Shown: one piece after another, positions 16,598-27,423 of the stretch
Layout: each line of letters opens with the position of its first letter
How positions within the stretch are numbered: the stretch's first letter is position 1
DNA from: Melastoma dodecandrum
Taxonomy: Eukaryota; Streptophyta; Magnoliopsida; Myrtales; Melastomataceae
Length of the DNA: 64,000 bases
Direction: 5' to 3'
Assembly: GCA_029817715.1 (NCBI GenBank)
Contig: JARUPY010000292.1
Location: 1,696,001-1,760,000, forward strand
Position numbers and translations under genes: made by a program
Notes under the pieces: model-generated
Database searches by the model: none
What the model was told of the DNA's origin: nothing
Seen by the model: only the letters and a program-made list of their open reading frames with translations

Positions 16598-19500
16598 TCA
16601 GGAGCAGCCGGTGGTGCTCCCGCACGTGTCGCACTTCAGGCAGGTGCCGTTGCGGACCAGCGTGAAGTTCGCGCATTCCGGGCAGGCCTCGCCGACATAG
16701 CCCTTCATCTTGGCCTCGGCGCGGCGGTCGGCGACGCTCCGCTCGGCCTTGGCGAAGGGAAGGCTGTCGGCAATCGTCTCGGCTTGGCCGGCGACGGCCG
16801 GCTCCGCCTTCAGCGCCGCGCTGCCGCGGATCGCGTGGACCGTGCCGCCGGCCGGGGCCGTCTGGCCTGCGCTCGCCGCTCCGACGCCGACCGTCCCACC
16901 GGCCGGGCCGCCCTGGATCAGGGTGAGCCGGTCGGCCGAGCCGCGGAGCAAGCCGCGGGAGACGACCGAGGAGGCGGGCGCCGGCTTCGGGCCCTCGCGG
17001 GTCGTGTCGCCGCTCTCGCCGCCGCCGATCACCGTGCCGCCGATCTCGGCGGGGCTGACATGGGCGAGGTCGGCGCGGCCGAGATACGAGACCGCCAGCT
17101 CCCGGAACACGTAGTCGAGGAGCGAGGTCGCGTTCTTGATCGCGTCGTTGCCCTGCACGAAGCCCGCCGGCTCGAACCGCGTGAAGGTGAAGGCCTCCAC
17201 GTACTCCTCCAGCGGCACGCCGTACTGGAGGCCGAGGGAGATCGCGATGGCGAAGTTGTTCATCAGGCTCCGGAAGGTCGCGCCCTCCTTGTGCATGTCG
17301 ATGAAGATCTCGCCGAGGCGTCCGTCGTCGTACTCGCCGGTGCGCAGGTAGACCTTGTGGCCGCCCACCACCGCCTTCTGGGTGTAGCCCTTCCGGCGGG
17401 CCGGCAGCTTCTCGCGGGAGCGGATCCGCTCGACGCGCTCGATCACCCGCTCGACGATCTTCTCCGCGGCCGCGGCGGCCTTGGCGGCGGCCGGGGCCTG
17501 GATCAGGGCCTCGATCCCCTCATCCGCCTCGTCGTCGTCATCCGAGATGAGCGCCGAGTTGAGCGGCTGCGACAGCTTCGACCCGTCCCGGTAGAGGGCG
17601 TTCGCCTTGAGGGCGAGCCGCCACGACAGCAGATAGGCCGCCTTGCAATCCTCCACCGTGGCGTCGTTCGGCATGTTGATGGTCTTGGAGATCGCCCCGG
17701 AGATGAAGGGCTGCGCCGCCGCCATCATGCGGATGTGGCTCTCGACCGACAGGTAGCGCTTGCCGATCCGGCCGCACGGGTTGGCGCAGTCGAACACCGG
17801 GTAGTGCTCGACCTTGAGGAAGGGCGCGCCTTCTAGCGTCATCGCCCCGCAGATATGGGTGTTGGCGGCCTCGATCTCCTTCTTGGAGAAGCCGAGGAAG
17901 GGCAGCAGCTCGAAGGTCGGGTCCGCGAGCTTCTCGGCCGGGACCTTCAGGGTCTGGGTGAGGAAGTCGTCGCCCAGCGTCCAGCGGTTGAACACGAACT
18001 TGATGTCGAAGGCCGACTTGAGGCCCTTCTCCACCGCGGCGATCTTCTCGTCGGTGAAACCTTTGGCCCGAAGGGTCGTCGGGTTGATGCCCGGCGCCTG
18101 ACCCATCGAACCGTGGCCGACCGCGTAGGCCTCGATCTCAGCGATCTCGGATTCCCGGTAGCCCAGCGCCCGGAGGGCATCCGGCGCCGCTTGGTTGATG
18201 ATCTTGAAGTAGCCGCCGCCCGCGAGCTTCTTGAACTTCACCAGGGCGAAGTCCGGCTCGATGCCGGTCGTGTCGCAATCCATCACGAGGCCGATCGTGC
18301 CGGTCGGCGCGATCACGGTGGCCTGGGCGTTGCGGTAACCGTGCTCCTCGCCGAGCTTCAGCGCCCGGTCCCAGGCGGCCCGGGCGTGGCCGCCCAGATC
18401 CGCCTGCGGGATGTTGGCGTGGTCGAGGGCGACCGGCGCCACATTCAGGAACTCGTAGCCCTCGGCCTCGCCGTGGGCGGCGCGGCGGTGGTTGCGGATC
18501 ACCCGCAGCATCGCGTCGGCATTCTCCTCGTAGCCCGGGAAGGTCCCGAGTTCCGAAGCCATCTCGGCCGACGTGGCGTAGGCGACGCCGGTCATGATCG
18601 CGGTGAGCGCGCCGGCGAGAGCCCGGCCCGCGTCGGAATCGTAAGGAAGGCCCATGGTCATCAGCAGGCCGCCGATATTGGCGTAGCCGAGGCCGAGCGT
18701 CCGGTAGCGGTAGGACAGCTCCGCGATCTCCTTCGACGGGAATTGCGCCATCATCACCGAGATCTCGAGCACCACCGTCCAGAGGCGGTTGAGGTGCTCG
18801 AACGCCTCCACGTCGAAGCGCTTGGTGTCCCGGTCGTACATCGTCAGCAGGTTCGCCGAGGCGAGATTGCAGGCGGTGTCGTCGAGGAACATGTACTCGG
18901 AGCACGGGTTCGAGGCCCGGATCCGCCCGCCCGCCGGGCAGGTGTGCCAGTCGTTCATCGTGGTGTTGAAGTGCAGGCCCGGATCCGCCGAGGCCCAGGC
19001 CGCCTCACCGATCCGCTCCCACAGGTCGCGGGCCTTCAGGGTCTTGGTGACCTTGCCGGTGGTGCGGGCCTGGAGCGTCCAGTCGGCATCCGCCTCGACG
19101 GCGCGCAGGAAGTCGTCGGTCAGCGAGACCGAGTTGTTGGAGTTCTGGCCGGCGACCGTGAGATAGGCCTCCGAATCCCAGTCGGTGTCGTAGACGGGGA
19201 AGTCGATCTTGGTGAAACCCTGGCGGGCGAACTGGACGACGCGCTTGATATAGGCGTCCGGCACCGAGGCGCGGCGGGCGGCCTTGATCTCGCGCTTGAG
19301 GGCCGGATTGCGCTCCGGATCGAAGCAGGCATCGCCCTCGGCCTCGCACTGGGTGCAGGCCTTCATCACGAGGTTCAGGTGCTTGGAGACGACCTTCGAG
19401 CCGGTCACCAGGGCGGCGACCTTCTGCTCCTCCTTCACCTTCCAGTCGATGAACGACTCGATATCCGGGTGGTCGATATCGACGATCACCATCTTGGCCG

Positions 19501-20329
19501 CGCGCCGGGTGGTGCCGCCCGACTTGATCGCACCGGCCGCCCGGTCGCCGATCTTGAGGAAGCTCATCAGGCCCGACGACTTGCCGCCGCCGCCGAGCTT
19601 CTCGTTCTCGCCGCGCAGCATCGAGAAGTTCGAGCCGGTGCCGGAGCCGTACTTGAACAGGCGGGCCTCACGCACCCACAGGTCCATGATGCCGCCTTCG
19701 TTGACGAGGTCGTCCTGGACCGACTGGATGAAGCAGGCATGCGGCTGCGGGTGCTCGTAGGCCGAGGCCGACTTGGTCAGCGCGCCGGTCTGCGGGTCGC
19801 AGTAATAGTGGCCCTGGCTCGGGCCATCGATGCCGTAGGCCCAGTGCAGGCCGGTGTTGAACCATTGCGGCGAGTTCGGCGCCACCATCTGGCGGGCCAG
19901 CATGAAGCGCAGCTCGTCCACGAAGGCCGAGGCGGCCGCCTCCGACGAGAAGTAGCCGCCCTTCCAGCCCCAGTAGGTCCAGCAGCCGGCGAGCCGGTCG
20001 AAGACCTGGGTGGCTGAGGATTCCGAGACGAAGCGCTCCTCCTCCGGAAGCTCGGCCAGCGCCGCCTCGTCCGGCACCGAGCGCCACAGGAAGGACGGGA
20101 CCGCGTTCTCCTCGACCTTGCGCATCCGCGCCGGCACGCCCGCCTTACGGAAATACTTCTGGGCGAGCACGTCGCTCGCGACCTGGCTCCAGCTCTCCGG
20201 CACGTCGATGCCGTCGAGGCGGAATACGACCGAGCCGTCCGGGTTGCGGATCTCGCTCAGCGCCTTGCGGAAGGGAATTCCGGCGTAGGGCGATTGTCCG
20301 GCCGTGGTGTAGCGACGCTCGAACCGCAT
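16598..20329 (-). CDS. nrdJ: Class II adenosylcobalamin-dependent ribonucleotide reductase
   Basis: Reduces ribonucleotides to deoxyribonucleotides using adenosylcobalamin, in the cytoplasm and independent of oxygen. 1243 residues, the long alphaproteobacterial form. Recognisable features: [21 protein letters not shown] with the active-site Asn-x-Cys-x-Glu core, [21 protein letters not shown], a long C-terminal extension with a low-complexity segment and a terminal double Cys-x-x-Cys cluster (ECANF...CLKCDTCG) for thiol transfer. ATG 20329 is chosen with GGGAGAGG about eight bases upstream; an ATG at 20338 would add three residues. Monocistronic. No class I genes are in the window. Confidence 0.97.
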   Translation of the reverse strand: MRFERRYTTAGQSPYAGIPFRKALSEIRNPDGSVVFRLDGIDVPESWSQVASDVLAQKYFRKAGVPARMRKVEENAVPSFLWRSVPDEAALAELPEEERFVSESSATQVFDRLAGCWTYWGWKGGYFSSEAAASAFVDELRFMLARQMVAPNSPQWFNTGLHWAYGIDGPSQGHYYCDPQTGALTKSASAYEHPQPHACFIQSVQDDLVNEGGIMDLWVREARLFKYGSGTGSNFSMLRGENEKLGGGGKSSGLMSFLKIGDRAAGAIKSGGTTRRAAKMVIVDIDHPDIESFIDWKVKEEQKVAALVTGSKVVSKHLNLVMKACTQCEAEGDACFDPERNPALKREIKAARRASVPDAYIKRVVQFARQGFTKIDFPVYDTDWDSEAYLTVAGQNSNNSVSLTDDFLRAVEADADWTLQARTTGKVTKTLKARDLWERIGEAAWASADPGLHFNTTMNDWHTCPAGGRIRASNPCSEYMFLDDTACNLASANLLTMYDRDTKRFDVEAFEHLNRLWTVVLEISVMMAQFPSKEIAELSYRYRTLGLGYANIGGLLMTMGLPYDSDAGRALAGALTAIMTGVAYATSAEMASELGTFPGYEENADAMLRVIRNHRRAAHGEAEGYEFLNVAPVALDHANIPQADLGGHARAAWDRALKLGEEHGYRNAQATVIAPTGTIGLVMDCDTTGIEPDFALVKFKKLAGGGYFKIINQAAPDALRALGYRESEIAEIEAYAVGHGSMGQAPGINPTTLRAKGFTDEKIAAVEKGLKSAFDIKFVFNRWTLGDDFLTQTLKVPAEKLADPTFELLPFLGFSKKEIEAANTHICGAMTLEGAPFLKVEHYPVFDCANPCGRIGKRYLSVESHIRMMAAAQPFISGAISKTINMPNDATVEDCKAAYLLSWRLALKANALYRDGSKLSQPLNSALISDDDDEADEGIEALIQAPAAAKAAAAAEKIVERVIERVERIRSREKLPARRKGYTQKAVVGGHKVYLRTGEYDDGRLGEIFIDMHKEGATFRSLMNNFAIAISLGLQYGVPLEEYVEAFTFTRFEPAGFVQGNDAIKNATSLLDYVFRELAVSYLGRADLAHVSPAEIGGTVIGGGESGDTTREGPKPAPASSVVSRGLLRGSADRLTLIQGGPAGGTVGVGAASAGQTAPAGGTVHAIRGSAALKAEPAVAGQAETIADSLPFAKAERSVADRRAEAKMKGYVGEACPECANFTLVRNGTCLKCDTCGSTTGCS

Positions 20330-20842
20330 GAAACACACCTCTCCCGACGGGACGCGACGGCCCCGGCTCCGCGAAACGCAGGGTCTTAAGCCCGATGATG
20401 GGATCCGGACCCGATCGCACCCGGAGGCCGGGCACGTCGCGATCGCGAATGAAATCTAGGAACGGTCGGCCCCGCCCGACGCACCACTCTTGGGGGCGCG
20501 ACCGATACCGGGACGATACCGCCGTCTTCGCACTCACGTCAACAAGTGGTGTGCGACGACTCGGTTCCCCGCTAGATCTTGTGCCGGCTCGCATATTCCT
20601 GTGGATATCGTATTGGCCGGGGATAAGTGCCCTTCCGGCTTCCGGGAATCCGCTCGGGAAAATTTTAAATTCACAACGTCCGGTGGAGGCGTCCCGGCGC
20701 CCCAGGTTGCATCCGGCCGAACCGGTGCGCCGGCGTTGCCGTCCGGCGACACTGCGGTCGTCCCGCTGGACTCGGGCGCCCGTGGTCACCATAACGGCGC
20801 CGAGGAGCGTCGGCACGGCGCGGAACGATTCTGGGATCGGCG
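20330..20842. other. Divergent upstream region of nrdJ and the NDUFA12 gene
   Basis: 513 bases without a convincing gene. An AT-rich patch (GGGAAAATTTTAAATTC) lies at 20655-20675. ACAAG at 20542-20546 and CTTGT at 20578-20582 form a widely spaced inverted pair that faintly recalls NrdR boxes but misses most of that consensus. I looked for a B12-box and did not see one. Probably holds both promoters. Confidence 0.4.
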
Positions 20843-21259
20843 ATGGCGCTGAAAGACACTCTGCTGCGCGTCTTCACGTGGTGGAACGGCCAGACCGTCT
20901 CCCTCGCGCTTCAGACCGCGCGAAGCGGCATCTTCGTCGGTGAGGACGAGCTGGGGAACAAGTACTACAAGGCCGAAGGGGCCTTGATCGACCGCTCGGT
21001 CGGCTCGGAGCGCCGGTGGGTGGTCTATAACGGCTACGCCGACGCCTCGAAGGTGCCCCCCGGCTGGCGCGGCTGGCTGTGCCACAACGTCGACCTCGCC
21101 CCGAGCGAGGAGACCTACCAGCCCCACGCGTGGCAGAAGCCGCATATCGAGAACCAGACCGGCACGGCCAACGCCTACCGGCCGCAGGGCTCGCAGCTTT
21201 CCTGGGGCCAGCGGCCGGCGGCGACGGGCGACTACGTGTCCTGGACGCCGGGCGAATAA
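20843..21259 (+). CDS. NADH:ubiquinone oxidoreductase NDUFA12-family accessory subunit
   Basis: 138-residue homologue of the mitochondrial complex I accessory subunit NDUFA12 (B17.2), characteristic of alphaproteobacteria. Family signs: FTWWNGQT near the N-terminus, GEDELGNKYYK, RRWVVYNGYADASKVPPGWRGWLC, then a histidine/proline-rich tail ending SYVSWTPGE-like. It should sit on the matrix-equivalent (cytoplasmic) face of complex I near the peripheral arm. Followed by a DUF2155 gene, the usual neighbour. The main nuo operon is elsewhere. Confidence 0.93.
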   Translation: MALKDTLLRVFTWWNGQTVSLALQTARSGIFVGEDELGNKYYKAEGALIDRSVGSERRWVVYNGYADASKVPPGWRGWLCHNVDLAPSEETYQPHAWQKPHIENQTGTANAYRPQGSQLSWGQRPAATGDYVSWTPGE

Positions 21260-21269
21260 CACCAGCCAC

Positions 21270-21291
21270 AGGGCGGCCGAGGCGCCCTTTT
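21270..21291 (+). terminator. Weak intrinsic terminator after the NDUFA12 gene
   Basis: AGGGCG (21270-21275) and CGCCCT (21283-21288) form a 6-base stem with a 7-base loop, followed by only TTTT overlapping the stem end. It sits just after the stop codon at 21259. Probably partial termination. Confidence 0.4.
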
Positions 21292-21384
21292 GCCGCCACC
21301 GTTCCGGTGTTCATGGCCGGCCAACGACAAGTCCGCCGCGCATCAATCGGCGCGGCCGGCCTCCCTCGCCTAGGGATCCGCGCC

Positions 21385-22029
21385 TTGAGCCGCATCACCG
21401 CCCTTGCATGCCTGGCGCTCGCCCTTTGGGCCGGCCCGGCCGCCGCCGACAAGATCAAGAACCCGACCGCGGTGTTCTCCGGCCTCGACAAGATCACCGG
21501 CCGGATCGTGTCGTTCGAGGTGGCGGTTGACGAAACCGTGCAGTTCGGCGCCCTGCAGCTCACGCCACGGGTCTGCTACACGCGCCCGCCGACCGAGAGC
21601 CCCAAGACCACGGCCTTCCTCGAGGTCGACGAGGTCACTCTCGACAACAAGTATCGGCGGATCTTCACCGGGTGGATGTTCGCATCGAGCCCCGGCCTGC
21701 ACGCGATCGAGCACCCGATCTACGATGTCTGGCTGGTCGACTGCAAAGGCGGCGCCGACGTGATCGCCGAGGCGAAGGAGCAGGAGGACGTGCCTGCCGT
21801 CGCGGCCAAGCCCGAGAAGGCCAAGCGCGCGGGCAAGGACTCCACCAAGACCGCCCAACAGATCAACGCCGCCGGTCAGGTCGATGTCGAGGCGCCGCGC
21901 GGCGTGCCGGTCCAGCCCCGCCAGAAGCCCTCGCGAAAATTCTTCCCGTCGAACGAGGGCCCGGCGCCGGCCCCGCCGCCGCCGGTGCAGCAGCAGCCGC
22001 AGAACCTGTTCGACGCGCTGTTCCGCTGA
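21385..22029 (+). CDS. DUF2155 domain exported protein
   Basis: Secreted protein of about 214 residues from the TTG at 21385, giving a compact signal peptide (MSRITALACLALALWAGPAAA) and an AGGGA ribosome-binding site 7-11 bases upstream. An in-frame ATG at 21313 would prepend 24 residues and has no ribosome-binding site. The DUF2155 core (residues about 22-130) contains NPTAVFSGLDKITGRI, two cysteines in RVCYTRPP and LVDCKGG, and IFTGWMFASSPGLHAIEHPIYDVW. The C-terminal third is Ala/Lys and Pro/Gln rich, ending NLFDALFR. Function unknown; the domain regularly accompanies aat and accBC in Hyphomicrobiales. Confidence 0.85.
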   Translation: MSRITALACLALALWAGPAAADKIKNPTAVFSGLDKITGRIVSFEVAVDETVQFGALQLTPRVCYTRPPTESPKTTAFLEVDEVTLDNKYRRIFTGWMFASSPGLHAIEHPIYDVWLVDCKGGADVIAEAKEQEDVPAVAAKPEKAKRAGKDSTKTAQQINAAGQVDVEAPRGVPVQPRQKPSRKFFPSNEGPAPAPPPPVQQQPQNLFDALFR

Positions 22030-22059
22030 GCGCGGCCATTTCGGCTCCGGTCGCTTCAG

Positions 22060-22189
22060 CGCACTCCGTCGTCGCGAGCGCGGCGAAGCGACGAACGGGC
22101 GGCGCGCCAGCCGTCAGCTTGGCGCGACCCTGGATTGCTTCGCTGCGCCCGTAAAGACGGCGGAACCGATCGGATCGACCGGAAACGGT
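22060..22189. repeat. Family A palindromic repeat (copy 4) with GACCGGAAACGG tag
   Basis: Occupies the gap between the convergent DUF2155 and aat genes. Left arm GTCGCGAGCGCGGCGAAGCG, right arm GGATTGCTTCGCTGCGCCCG; an inner dyad surrounds GGCGCGCC. The tag GACCGGAAACGGT is at 22177-22189. Close to copies 2 and 5 in layout: arm, inner dyad, arm, AAGACGGC-like spacer, tag. Confidence 0.7.
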
Positions 22190-22222
22190 ATCACGCGTCC
22201 GCCTGCGGCGCGCCGCCGAGGT

Positions 22223-22900
22223 CTAAGCCTTGTCGCCGCTCCCCAGCGCCTCCAGCACCCGCGCGCCCCGCACCGAGCCGTCGCCGGCCCAGACGTTCCA
22301 GTCGGCGACCTCATCGAGGGCCTCGGCGAGGCGGCGCTTGTAGACGTGTCGGGGCAATTCCTCCGCGCCGAACTGCGTGAGGTGGTCGGTCACGAACTGC
22401 GTGTCGGCGAGCCGGTAGCGGCCCGCCCGAAGGCGGCCCATCAGATGGACGAGGGCGACCTTCGAGGCGTCGCGCACCTCGTGGAACATGCTCTCGCCGA
22501 AGAAGGCCGCCCCGAGCGAGACGCCGTACAGGCCGCCGACCAGCCGCCCGCCCGCGTAAACCTCCACCGTGTGGACGTGGCCGATCTCGTAGAGCGCGCC
22601 GTAGAGATCACGGATGCGGCCGTTGATCCAGGTCTTCTCGCTGTCGCGCCGCGGGGCCGCGCAGCCATCGATCACGCCTTCGAAATCGGTATCGGACCGC
22701 ACCACGAACTGATCCGACCGCACCGTGCGGGCGAGGCGCTTGGGCACGCGGAAATTGTCGAGGGGCAGGACGCCGCGCGCCTTCGGCTCGACCCAGTAGA
22801 GGGTCGGGTCGTGCGCGTCCTCGGCCATCGGGAAGATGCCCGCCGCGTAGGCCTTCAGCAGGATCTCGGGGGTGATGTCCACGCGATGGCTGTCGTGCAT
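22223..22900 (-). CDS. aat: Leucyl/phenylalanyl-tRNA--protein transferase
   Basis: Transfers Leu or Phe from tRNA to proteins with N-terminal Lys or Arg, feeding the ClpS/ClpAP N-degron pathway in the cytoplasm. 225 residues. Characteristic motifs are visible: [12 protein letters not shown] near the N-terminus, [40 protein letters not shown] and [19 protein letters not shown], and [14 protein letters not shown]. Located 70 bases downstream of accC, a common alphaproteobacterial order. Confidence 0.96.
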   Translation of the reverse strand: MHDSHRVDITPEILLKAYAAGIFPMAEDAHDPTLYWVEPKARGVLPLDNFRVPKRLARTVRSDQFVVRSDTDFEGVIDGCAAPRRDSEKTWINGRIRDLYGALYEIGHVHTVEVYAGGRLVGGLYGVSLGAAFFGESMFHEVRDASKVALVHLMGRLRAGRYRLADTQFVTDHLTQFGAEELPRHVYKRRLAEALDEVADWNVWAGDGSVRGARVLEALGSGDKA

Positions 22901-22970
22901 GGCCTGAGTGTCGCGCGCGAGCCGCGCGAAGGCCAGAGGCGCAGCGTGCCGGTGTCGCCGCAGCTCTGGT

Positions 22971-24323
22971 TCAGGCCTTCATGCCCCCGTCTTCGAGGAA
23001 ATGCTCCAGCCAGTGGATGTCGTATAGGCCGTTCTGCACGTCCGCGTTGCGGACGAGGGTTCGGAACAGGGGCAGCGTCGTGTCGATGCCGTCGATCACG
23101 AACTCGTCGAGCGCCCGGCGCAGACGCATCAGGCACTCGTTGCGGGTGCGGCCGTGGACGATCAGCTTGCCGATCAGCGAGTCGTAGTTCGGCGGGATCC
23201 GGTAGCCCTGGAAGGCCGCGGAATCGACCCGGACGCCGAGGCCGCCGGGCGTGTGGTAGTGGGTGATCTCCCCCGGCGAGGGCCGGAAGGTCTCCGGGTG
23301 CTCAGCGTTGATCCGGCACTCGATGGCGTGGCCCTCGACCTTGATGTCGGACTGGCTGACCGAGAGCGCGCCGCCCGAGGCGACCTGGATCTGCTCGATG
23401 ACGAGGTCGATCCCGGTGATCATCTCGGTCACCGGATGCTCGACCTGGATGCGGGTGTTCATCTCGATGAAGTAGAACCGCCCGTCCTCGTACAGGAACT
23501 CGACGGTGCCGGCGCCAAGATACCCCAACTCCTTCATGGCGTTGGCGCAGATGCCGCCGATCTCGGCGCGCATCGACTCGTTGAGCGCCGGCGAGCCGCC
23601 TTCCTCCCAGACCTTCTGGTGGCGGCGCTGGAGCGAGCAGTCGCGCTCGGCAAGGTGGACCGCGTCGCCGCGGCCGTCGCCCAGCACCTGCACCTCGATG
23701 TGGCGCGGCTTCTCCAGATACTTTTCGAGGTAGACCGCGTCGTCGCCGAAGGCGGCCTTGGCCTCGGACTTGGCCATGCCGATCGCCTGTTCCAGTTCGG
23801 CCTCGCTGCGCGCCACCTTCATGCCGCGCCCGCCGCCGCCCGCCGCGGCCTTGACCAGCACCGGATAGCCGATCTCGGCGGCCACGCGCTTCGCCGTGTC
23901 GGCATCCTCGACGCCGCCCTCGGAGCCCGGCACACAGGGGATTCCGAGCTTCAGCGCGGTGCGCTTCGCCTCGATCTTGTCGCCCATGGTGCGGATGTGC
24001 TGCGCCTTGGGTCCGATGAAGCCGATCTGGTGATGGGCCAGCACGTCGGCGAAGCGGGCATTCTCAGACAGGAAGCCGTAGCCCGGATGGACCGCGTCCG
24101 CCCCGGTGATCTCGCAGGCCGCGATGATCGACGGGATGTTGAGGTAGCTGTCACGTGCCGCCGGCGGCCCGATGCAGACGCTCTCGTCGGCGAGCCGCAC
24201 GTGCATGGCGTCGGCATCAGCGGTCGAATGGACCGCCACGGTGGCAATCCCGAGCTCCTTCGCCGCCCGCAGGATGCGCAGGGCGATCTCGCCGCGGTTC
24301 GCGATCAGGATCTTGTCGAACAT
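22971..24323 (-). CDS. accC: Acetyl-CoA carboxylase, biotin carboxylase subunit
   Basis: Carboxylates the biotin carried on AccB using ATP and bicarbonate, first half-reaction of malonyl-CoA synthesis. 450 residues, normal. Domain order: N-terminal PreATP fold ([16 protein letters not shown]), ATP-grasp with the glycine-rich loop [31 protein letters not shown] and the catalytic [14 protein letters not shown] stretch. 93-base gap from accB upstream; together they form the biotin carboxylase-carrier pair, with the carboxyltransferase genes elsewhere. Confidence 0.98.
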   Translation of the reverse strand: MFDKILIANRGEIALRILRAAKELGIATVAVHSTADADAMHVRLADESVCIGPPAARDSYLNIPSIIAACEITGADAVHPGYGFLSENARFADVLAHHQIGFIGPKAQHIRTMGDKIEAKRTALKLGIPCVPGSEGGVEDADTAKRVAAEIGYPVLVKAAAGGGGRGMKVARSEAELEQAIGMAKSEAKAAFGDDAVYLEKYLEKPRHIEVQVLGDGRGDAVHLAERDCSLQRRHQKVWEEGGSPALNESMRAEIGGICANAMKELGYLGAGTVEFLYEDGRFYFIEMNTRIQVEHPVTEMITGIDLVIEQIQVASGGALSVSQSDIKVEGHAIECRINAEHPETFRPSPGEITHYHTPGGLGVRVDSAAFQGYRIPPNYDSLIGKLIVHGRTRNECLMRLRRALDEFVIDGIDTTLPLFRTLVRNADVQNGLYDIHWLEHFLEDGGMKA

Positions 24324-24416
24324 CGGACCCGTTAGGGCGTCCTGTCGGTTCCGGCCCGCGCAGGAGGCTCTATCCTCTTGTTGTGCGGCGTTTTCCAGGA
24401 CAGAGCGGAGCGCGCG

Positions 24417-24887
24417 CTAGCTGATGACGAGCAGGGCCTCGCCGAACTCGACCGGCTGCCCGTCCTCGACGAAGATCGCGCTCACCGTGCCGGCGCGCGG
24501 CGCCACGATCTCGTTGAAGGTCTTCATCGCTTCGATGAGCAGGAGCTTGTCGCCGACCTCGACCTTCGAGCCGACATCCACGAAAGCCTTGGCGTCGGGC
24601 GAAGGCCGCAGATAGGCGGTCCCGACCATGGGCGAGGGCACGGTGCCGGGCTGTGATCGCGCCGGCTCGGCCGGGGCGAGGGCGGAGGGAGCGGACGGGG
24701 CCGCGGGCGCGGCCATCGCCGCCACCGGCGCGGCCGCTGCGACCTGAACGCCCACGGGTTCGAGGCGCCGCACGACGCGGATGCGCAGGTCGCCCTTCTC
24801 GACCTCGATCTCGGAGAGGCCGGTCTCGGTGACGAGGTTGGCGAGCTCGCGCACGAGCTCGGGATCGATGGCGTCGTTCTTTGACAT
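24417..24887 (-). CDS. accB: Acetyl-CoA carboxylase biotin carboxyl carrier protein
   Basis: 156 residues. N-terminal AccB-type helix-rich region ([23 protein letters not shown]), an Ala/Pro linker at about residues 55-85, and the C-terminal biotinyl domain with the EAMKTFNE motif; Lys122, 34 residues from the end, is the biotinylation site. It differs from the E. coli form in having Thr rather than Met after the lysine (AMKT), which is common in alphaproteobacteria. ATG 24887 chosen because it yields the family-standard N-terminus. Confidence 0.96.
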   Translation of the reverse strand: MSKNDAIDPELVRELANLVTETGLSEIEVEKGDLRIRVVRRLEPVGVQVAAAAPVAAMAAPAAPSAPSALAPAEPARSQPGTVPSPMVGTAYLRPSPDAKAFVDVGSKVEVGDKLLLIEAMKTFNEIVAPRAGTVSAIFVEDGQPVEFGEALLVIS

Positions 24888-25037
24888 CCGGCCTACTTCG
24901 TATCGCGGCGCGTCGGTCCGTCCATCGAGTCGGCGGTGGACCGCGGCCCTGCGGCTGGCGGCTCTTAGACGAAGGCGGTGCGGCGCGACAAGGCCGCGCA
25001 GGGCACCTTCCATGACGGGGCGGCTCGACGGAAACGC

Positions 25038-25823
25038 TCAGCAGGAGGCGTGGCCGCACTGGCGCACGTCGGCGATGGTCTTGCGCATCGGGTCGACGCC
25101 CACCGCGCCGGGGATCACCTCGTCGCCGATGATGAAGGCTGGCGTACCCGACAGGCCGAGCCGGTCGCCGAGACCGCGGTTCTCGCTGAGCGCGGCCTTC
25201 ACCTCGGGGGAGGCCATGTCCTTCTGGAGCTTGGCGGTGTCGACGCCGAGATCCTTGGCGACCTGGATCGCCCGGGCGCCGTTCACGCGGCCCTTGGTCT
25301 CGAGCAATTTCTGGTGAAACTCGAACAGCTTGTCGCCCTTGAGCTGCTGGCGCACCGCGACGGCGACCTGGCTGGCCTCCAGCGATTCCGGGCCGAGCAC
25401 CGGGAAGTCCTTGATCACCACCCGCAGCTTCGGATCGGACTTGATCAGCGCCTGCACGTCGCCCAGCGCCTTGCGGCAGTAGCCGCAATTGTAATCGAAG
25501 AACTCGACCATCGTGACGTCGCCGGTCGGGTTGCCGGCCACGACATCGTGCGGTCCGTTCAGGAGCGCGTCGCGCGATTCCTTCAGGGCGGCGGCCTGGG
25601 CGAGGCGCTGGGTCTCGGCCTGCTGCTTCTCGGCCTCGGCCAGCGCCTCCTGCAGCACCTCGGGGTGTTTGACGAGGTACTCTTTGACGATCGCCTCGAT
25701 CCCGGCGCGCTGCGCGTCCGTGAACGGAGAGGCGGCGGGCGCGTCGGCTTTCTGCGCGAGCGCCGGAACGGCGACGAGGCCGAGCGCCAGGGCCAGCGCG
25801 GGCAGGGGACGGATGAACGGCAT
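25038..25823 (-). CDS. DsbA-family periplasmic thiol oxidoreductase
   Basis: 261 residues with a cleavable signal peptide (hydrophobic to about residue 23, cleavage near ALA-Q). A helical segment (about 35-88) precedes the thioredoxin-like domain, as in Com1/BdbD/ScsC-like proteins. Active-site CGYC at residues 113-116, cis-proline loop SGTPAF near the C-terminus; the final residues add two cysteines (RQCGHASC). Likely introduces or isomerises disulfides in exported proteins. GAGGAT ribosome-binding site about 4-9 bases before ATG 25823. Single gene next to accB. Confidence 0.88.
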   Translation of the reverse strand: MPFIRPLPALALALGLVAVPALAQKADAPAASPFTDAQRAGIEAIVKEYLVKHPEVLQEALAEAEKQQAETQRLAQAAALKESRDALLNGPHDVVAGNPTGDVTMVEFFDYNCGYCRKALGDVQALIKSDPKLRVVIKDFPVLGPESLEASQVAVAVRQQLKGDKLFEFHQKLLETKGRVNGARAIQVAKDLGVDTAKLQKDMASPEVKAALSENRGLGDRLGLSGTPAFIIGDEVIPGAVGVDPMRKTIADVRQCGHASC

Positions 25824-25997
25824 GGATCCTCGCTTGCGCGGCAAGCCGGCCCGCGCTGGGCGCGAGCGGTAGCCGCTGGGTTTGGCGTTTTCGCGGCACC
25901 GGGTCAAATCCCATACCCGCGACGGCGCGGTTGAGGCGCGGACCACGAGGGTCTACCCCGGGGGCATGGGCGTCGCCCGGCGCAGAGTCAGGACAGC

Positions 25998-27152
25998 ATG
26001 ACCCCGATCTCCAGACGCGCCGCCGCGGTCCAGCCGTTCCTCGCCATGGACGTGATGGCCGCCGCCGCCGCCAAGGCGCGGGCGGGCGACGACGTCGTGC
26101 GGATGGAGGTCGGCCAGCCCTCGGCGCCGGCGCCCCGCGCGGTGATCGCGGCCGCGCAGGCGGCGCTCGCGACCGGGCGAATCCCCTACACGGAGGCCCT
26201 CGGCCTGCCGGCTCTGCGCGAGCGGATCGCCCGGGACTACTTGGACCGGTATGGCGTCGCGGTGGCGCCGGAGCGGGTGGTGATCACCACCGGGTCCTCG
26301 GCGGGCTTCGTGCTGGCCTTCATGAGCCTGTTCGACGCTGGCGCGCGGGTCGCCGTGCCGCAGCCGGGCTATCCGGCCTATCGCAACATTCTGAACGCCC
26401 TCGACCTCGTGCCGGCCCCGATGGTCCTGCGCGTGGAGGATCGCTTCGCCCCGACCGCCGCGCTGCTGCGCGAGACGCATGCCCGGGCGCCCATAGCCGG
26501 CGCTCTGGTGATGAGCCCCGCCAACCCCTCGGGCACCGTCATCACGGAGGCGGCCCTGCGCGATCTCTGCGCCGCCGCGCGCAGCCTCGGCCTGCCGCTG
26601 ATCTCCGACGAGATCTATCACGGCCTCAGCTACGGCCAGCCGACCATCACGGCGCTCTGCTTCGATCCCAACGCCGTCGTGATCAACTCCTTCTCGAAAT
26701 ACCACTGCATGACCGGTTGGCGCGTCGGCTGGATGGTGGTGCCGGAGGCTCTGGTCCGCCCGATCGAGCGTCTGGCGCAGAACCTCTACATCTCGGCACC
26801 CTACCTGTCGCAGATCGGTGCCCTGGCGGCCTTCGACGCGACGGAGGAGCTCGACGCGATCCGCGACGGCTACGCCCGCAACCGGGCGATCCTGCTCGAC
26901 GCGCTGCCCGGCCTCGGGCTCGGGCGCGTCCACCCGGCCGACGGCGCCTTCTACCTCTACGCCGACGTGTCGGGCCTCACCGACGCCGCCGCGGATTTCT
27001 GCCGGCGGATGCTCGACGAGGCGCATGTCGCGGCGACGCCGGGCCTGGATTTCGACCCGGACCTCGGCAGCCACCACGTCCGGTTCTCGTTCGCGGGCTC
27101 GGAGGCTGAGTGCCGCGAGGCGGTGGCCCGGCTGCGGGCCTGGCTGCGCTGA
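25998..27152 (+). CDS. PLP-dependent class I/II aminotransferase
   Basis: 384 residues, fold type I. The PLP lysine lies in NSFSKYHCMTGWRVGWMV; other anchors are SPANPSGTVIT (Asn), LISDEIYHGLSYG (Asp/Tyr) and the C-terminal HHVRFSFAGS with the substrate-carboxylate arginine. Closest in pattern to aspartate/aromatic aminotransferases of the AspC/AatA-like branch; the amino-acid specificity cannot be assigned. Monocistronic, divergent from the dsbA-like gene. Confidence 0.9.
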   Translation: MTPISRRAAAVQPFLAMDVMAAAAAKARAGDDVVRMEVGQPSAPAPRAVIAAAQAALATGRIPYTEALGLPALRERIARDYLDRYGVAVAPERVVITTGSSAGFVLAFMSLFDAGARVAVPQPGYPAYRNILNALDLVPAPMVLRVEDRFAPTAALLRETHARAPIAGALVMSPANPSGTVITEAALRDLCAAARSLGLPLISDEIYHGLSYGQPTITALCFDPNAVVINSFSKYHCMTGWRVGWMVVPEALVRPIERLAQNLYISAPYLSQIGALAAFDATEELDAIRDGYARNRAILLDALPGLGLGRVHPADGAFYLYADVSGLTDAAADFCRRMLDEAHVAATPGLDFDPDLGSHHVRFSFAGSEAECREAVARLRAWLR

Positions 27153-27179
27153 CGGCTTGAAGCCGCTCTGGTTGCGCCG

Positions 27180-27280
27180 AGGACGCTGCCGTCTTTGCGA
27201 GCGGAGCGAAGGCGACCCAGTCGGCACCACGCCGACCAGCCTGGCGAGTCCCCGGGTCATTTCACTGCGCCCGTGATGAG
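27180..27280. repeat. Family A palindromic repeat (copy 5)
   Basis: In the 402-base gap 27153-27554. CTGCCGTCTTTGCGAGCGGA is nearly identical to the start of copy 1 (CTGCCGTCTTTGCGAGCGCA), the best pairwise match between copies. The right arm CACTGCGCCCG is degenerate. A tag GACCGGAAAACGG occurs at 27541-27553, immediately before the gph stop codon, but separated from this copy by another hairpin. Confidence 0.65.
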
Positions 27281-27368
27281 GGACGACGCGGTGCGTGACT
27301 GTGCCCGGCAAGACGGTATTCCGGCAAATCCCACCCAACCATCTCATCCTGGGGTGACCGCGCAGAGG

Positions 27369-27423
27369 GCCTCGAAGGAGGGCTCCAGGGATCTCGGCCC
27401 CATCTGGAGGGCGCCTTCGAGGC
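27369..27423. repeat. Hairpin repeat, type C
   Basis: GCCTCGAAGG (27369-27378) and CCTTCGAGGC (27414-27423) are exact inverse complements; inside them CTCCAG and CTGGAG extend the stem around a 15-base loop. Outer GGTG/CACC pieces flank it. The general design (CTCGAAGG ... CCTTCGAG) resembles abundant Rhizobiales intergenic palindromes; no T-tract follows, so it is not a standard terminator. Confidence 0.6.

Noticed and set aside
20535..20590. Possible NrdR boxes
   Set aside because: Only ACAAG and CTTGT fragments match; the rest of the 16-base consensus is absent.
20339..20842. Possible cobalamin riboswitch before nrdJ
   Set aside because: No B12-box consensus or the expected pseudoknot partner could be found by eye, so it is not listed.
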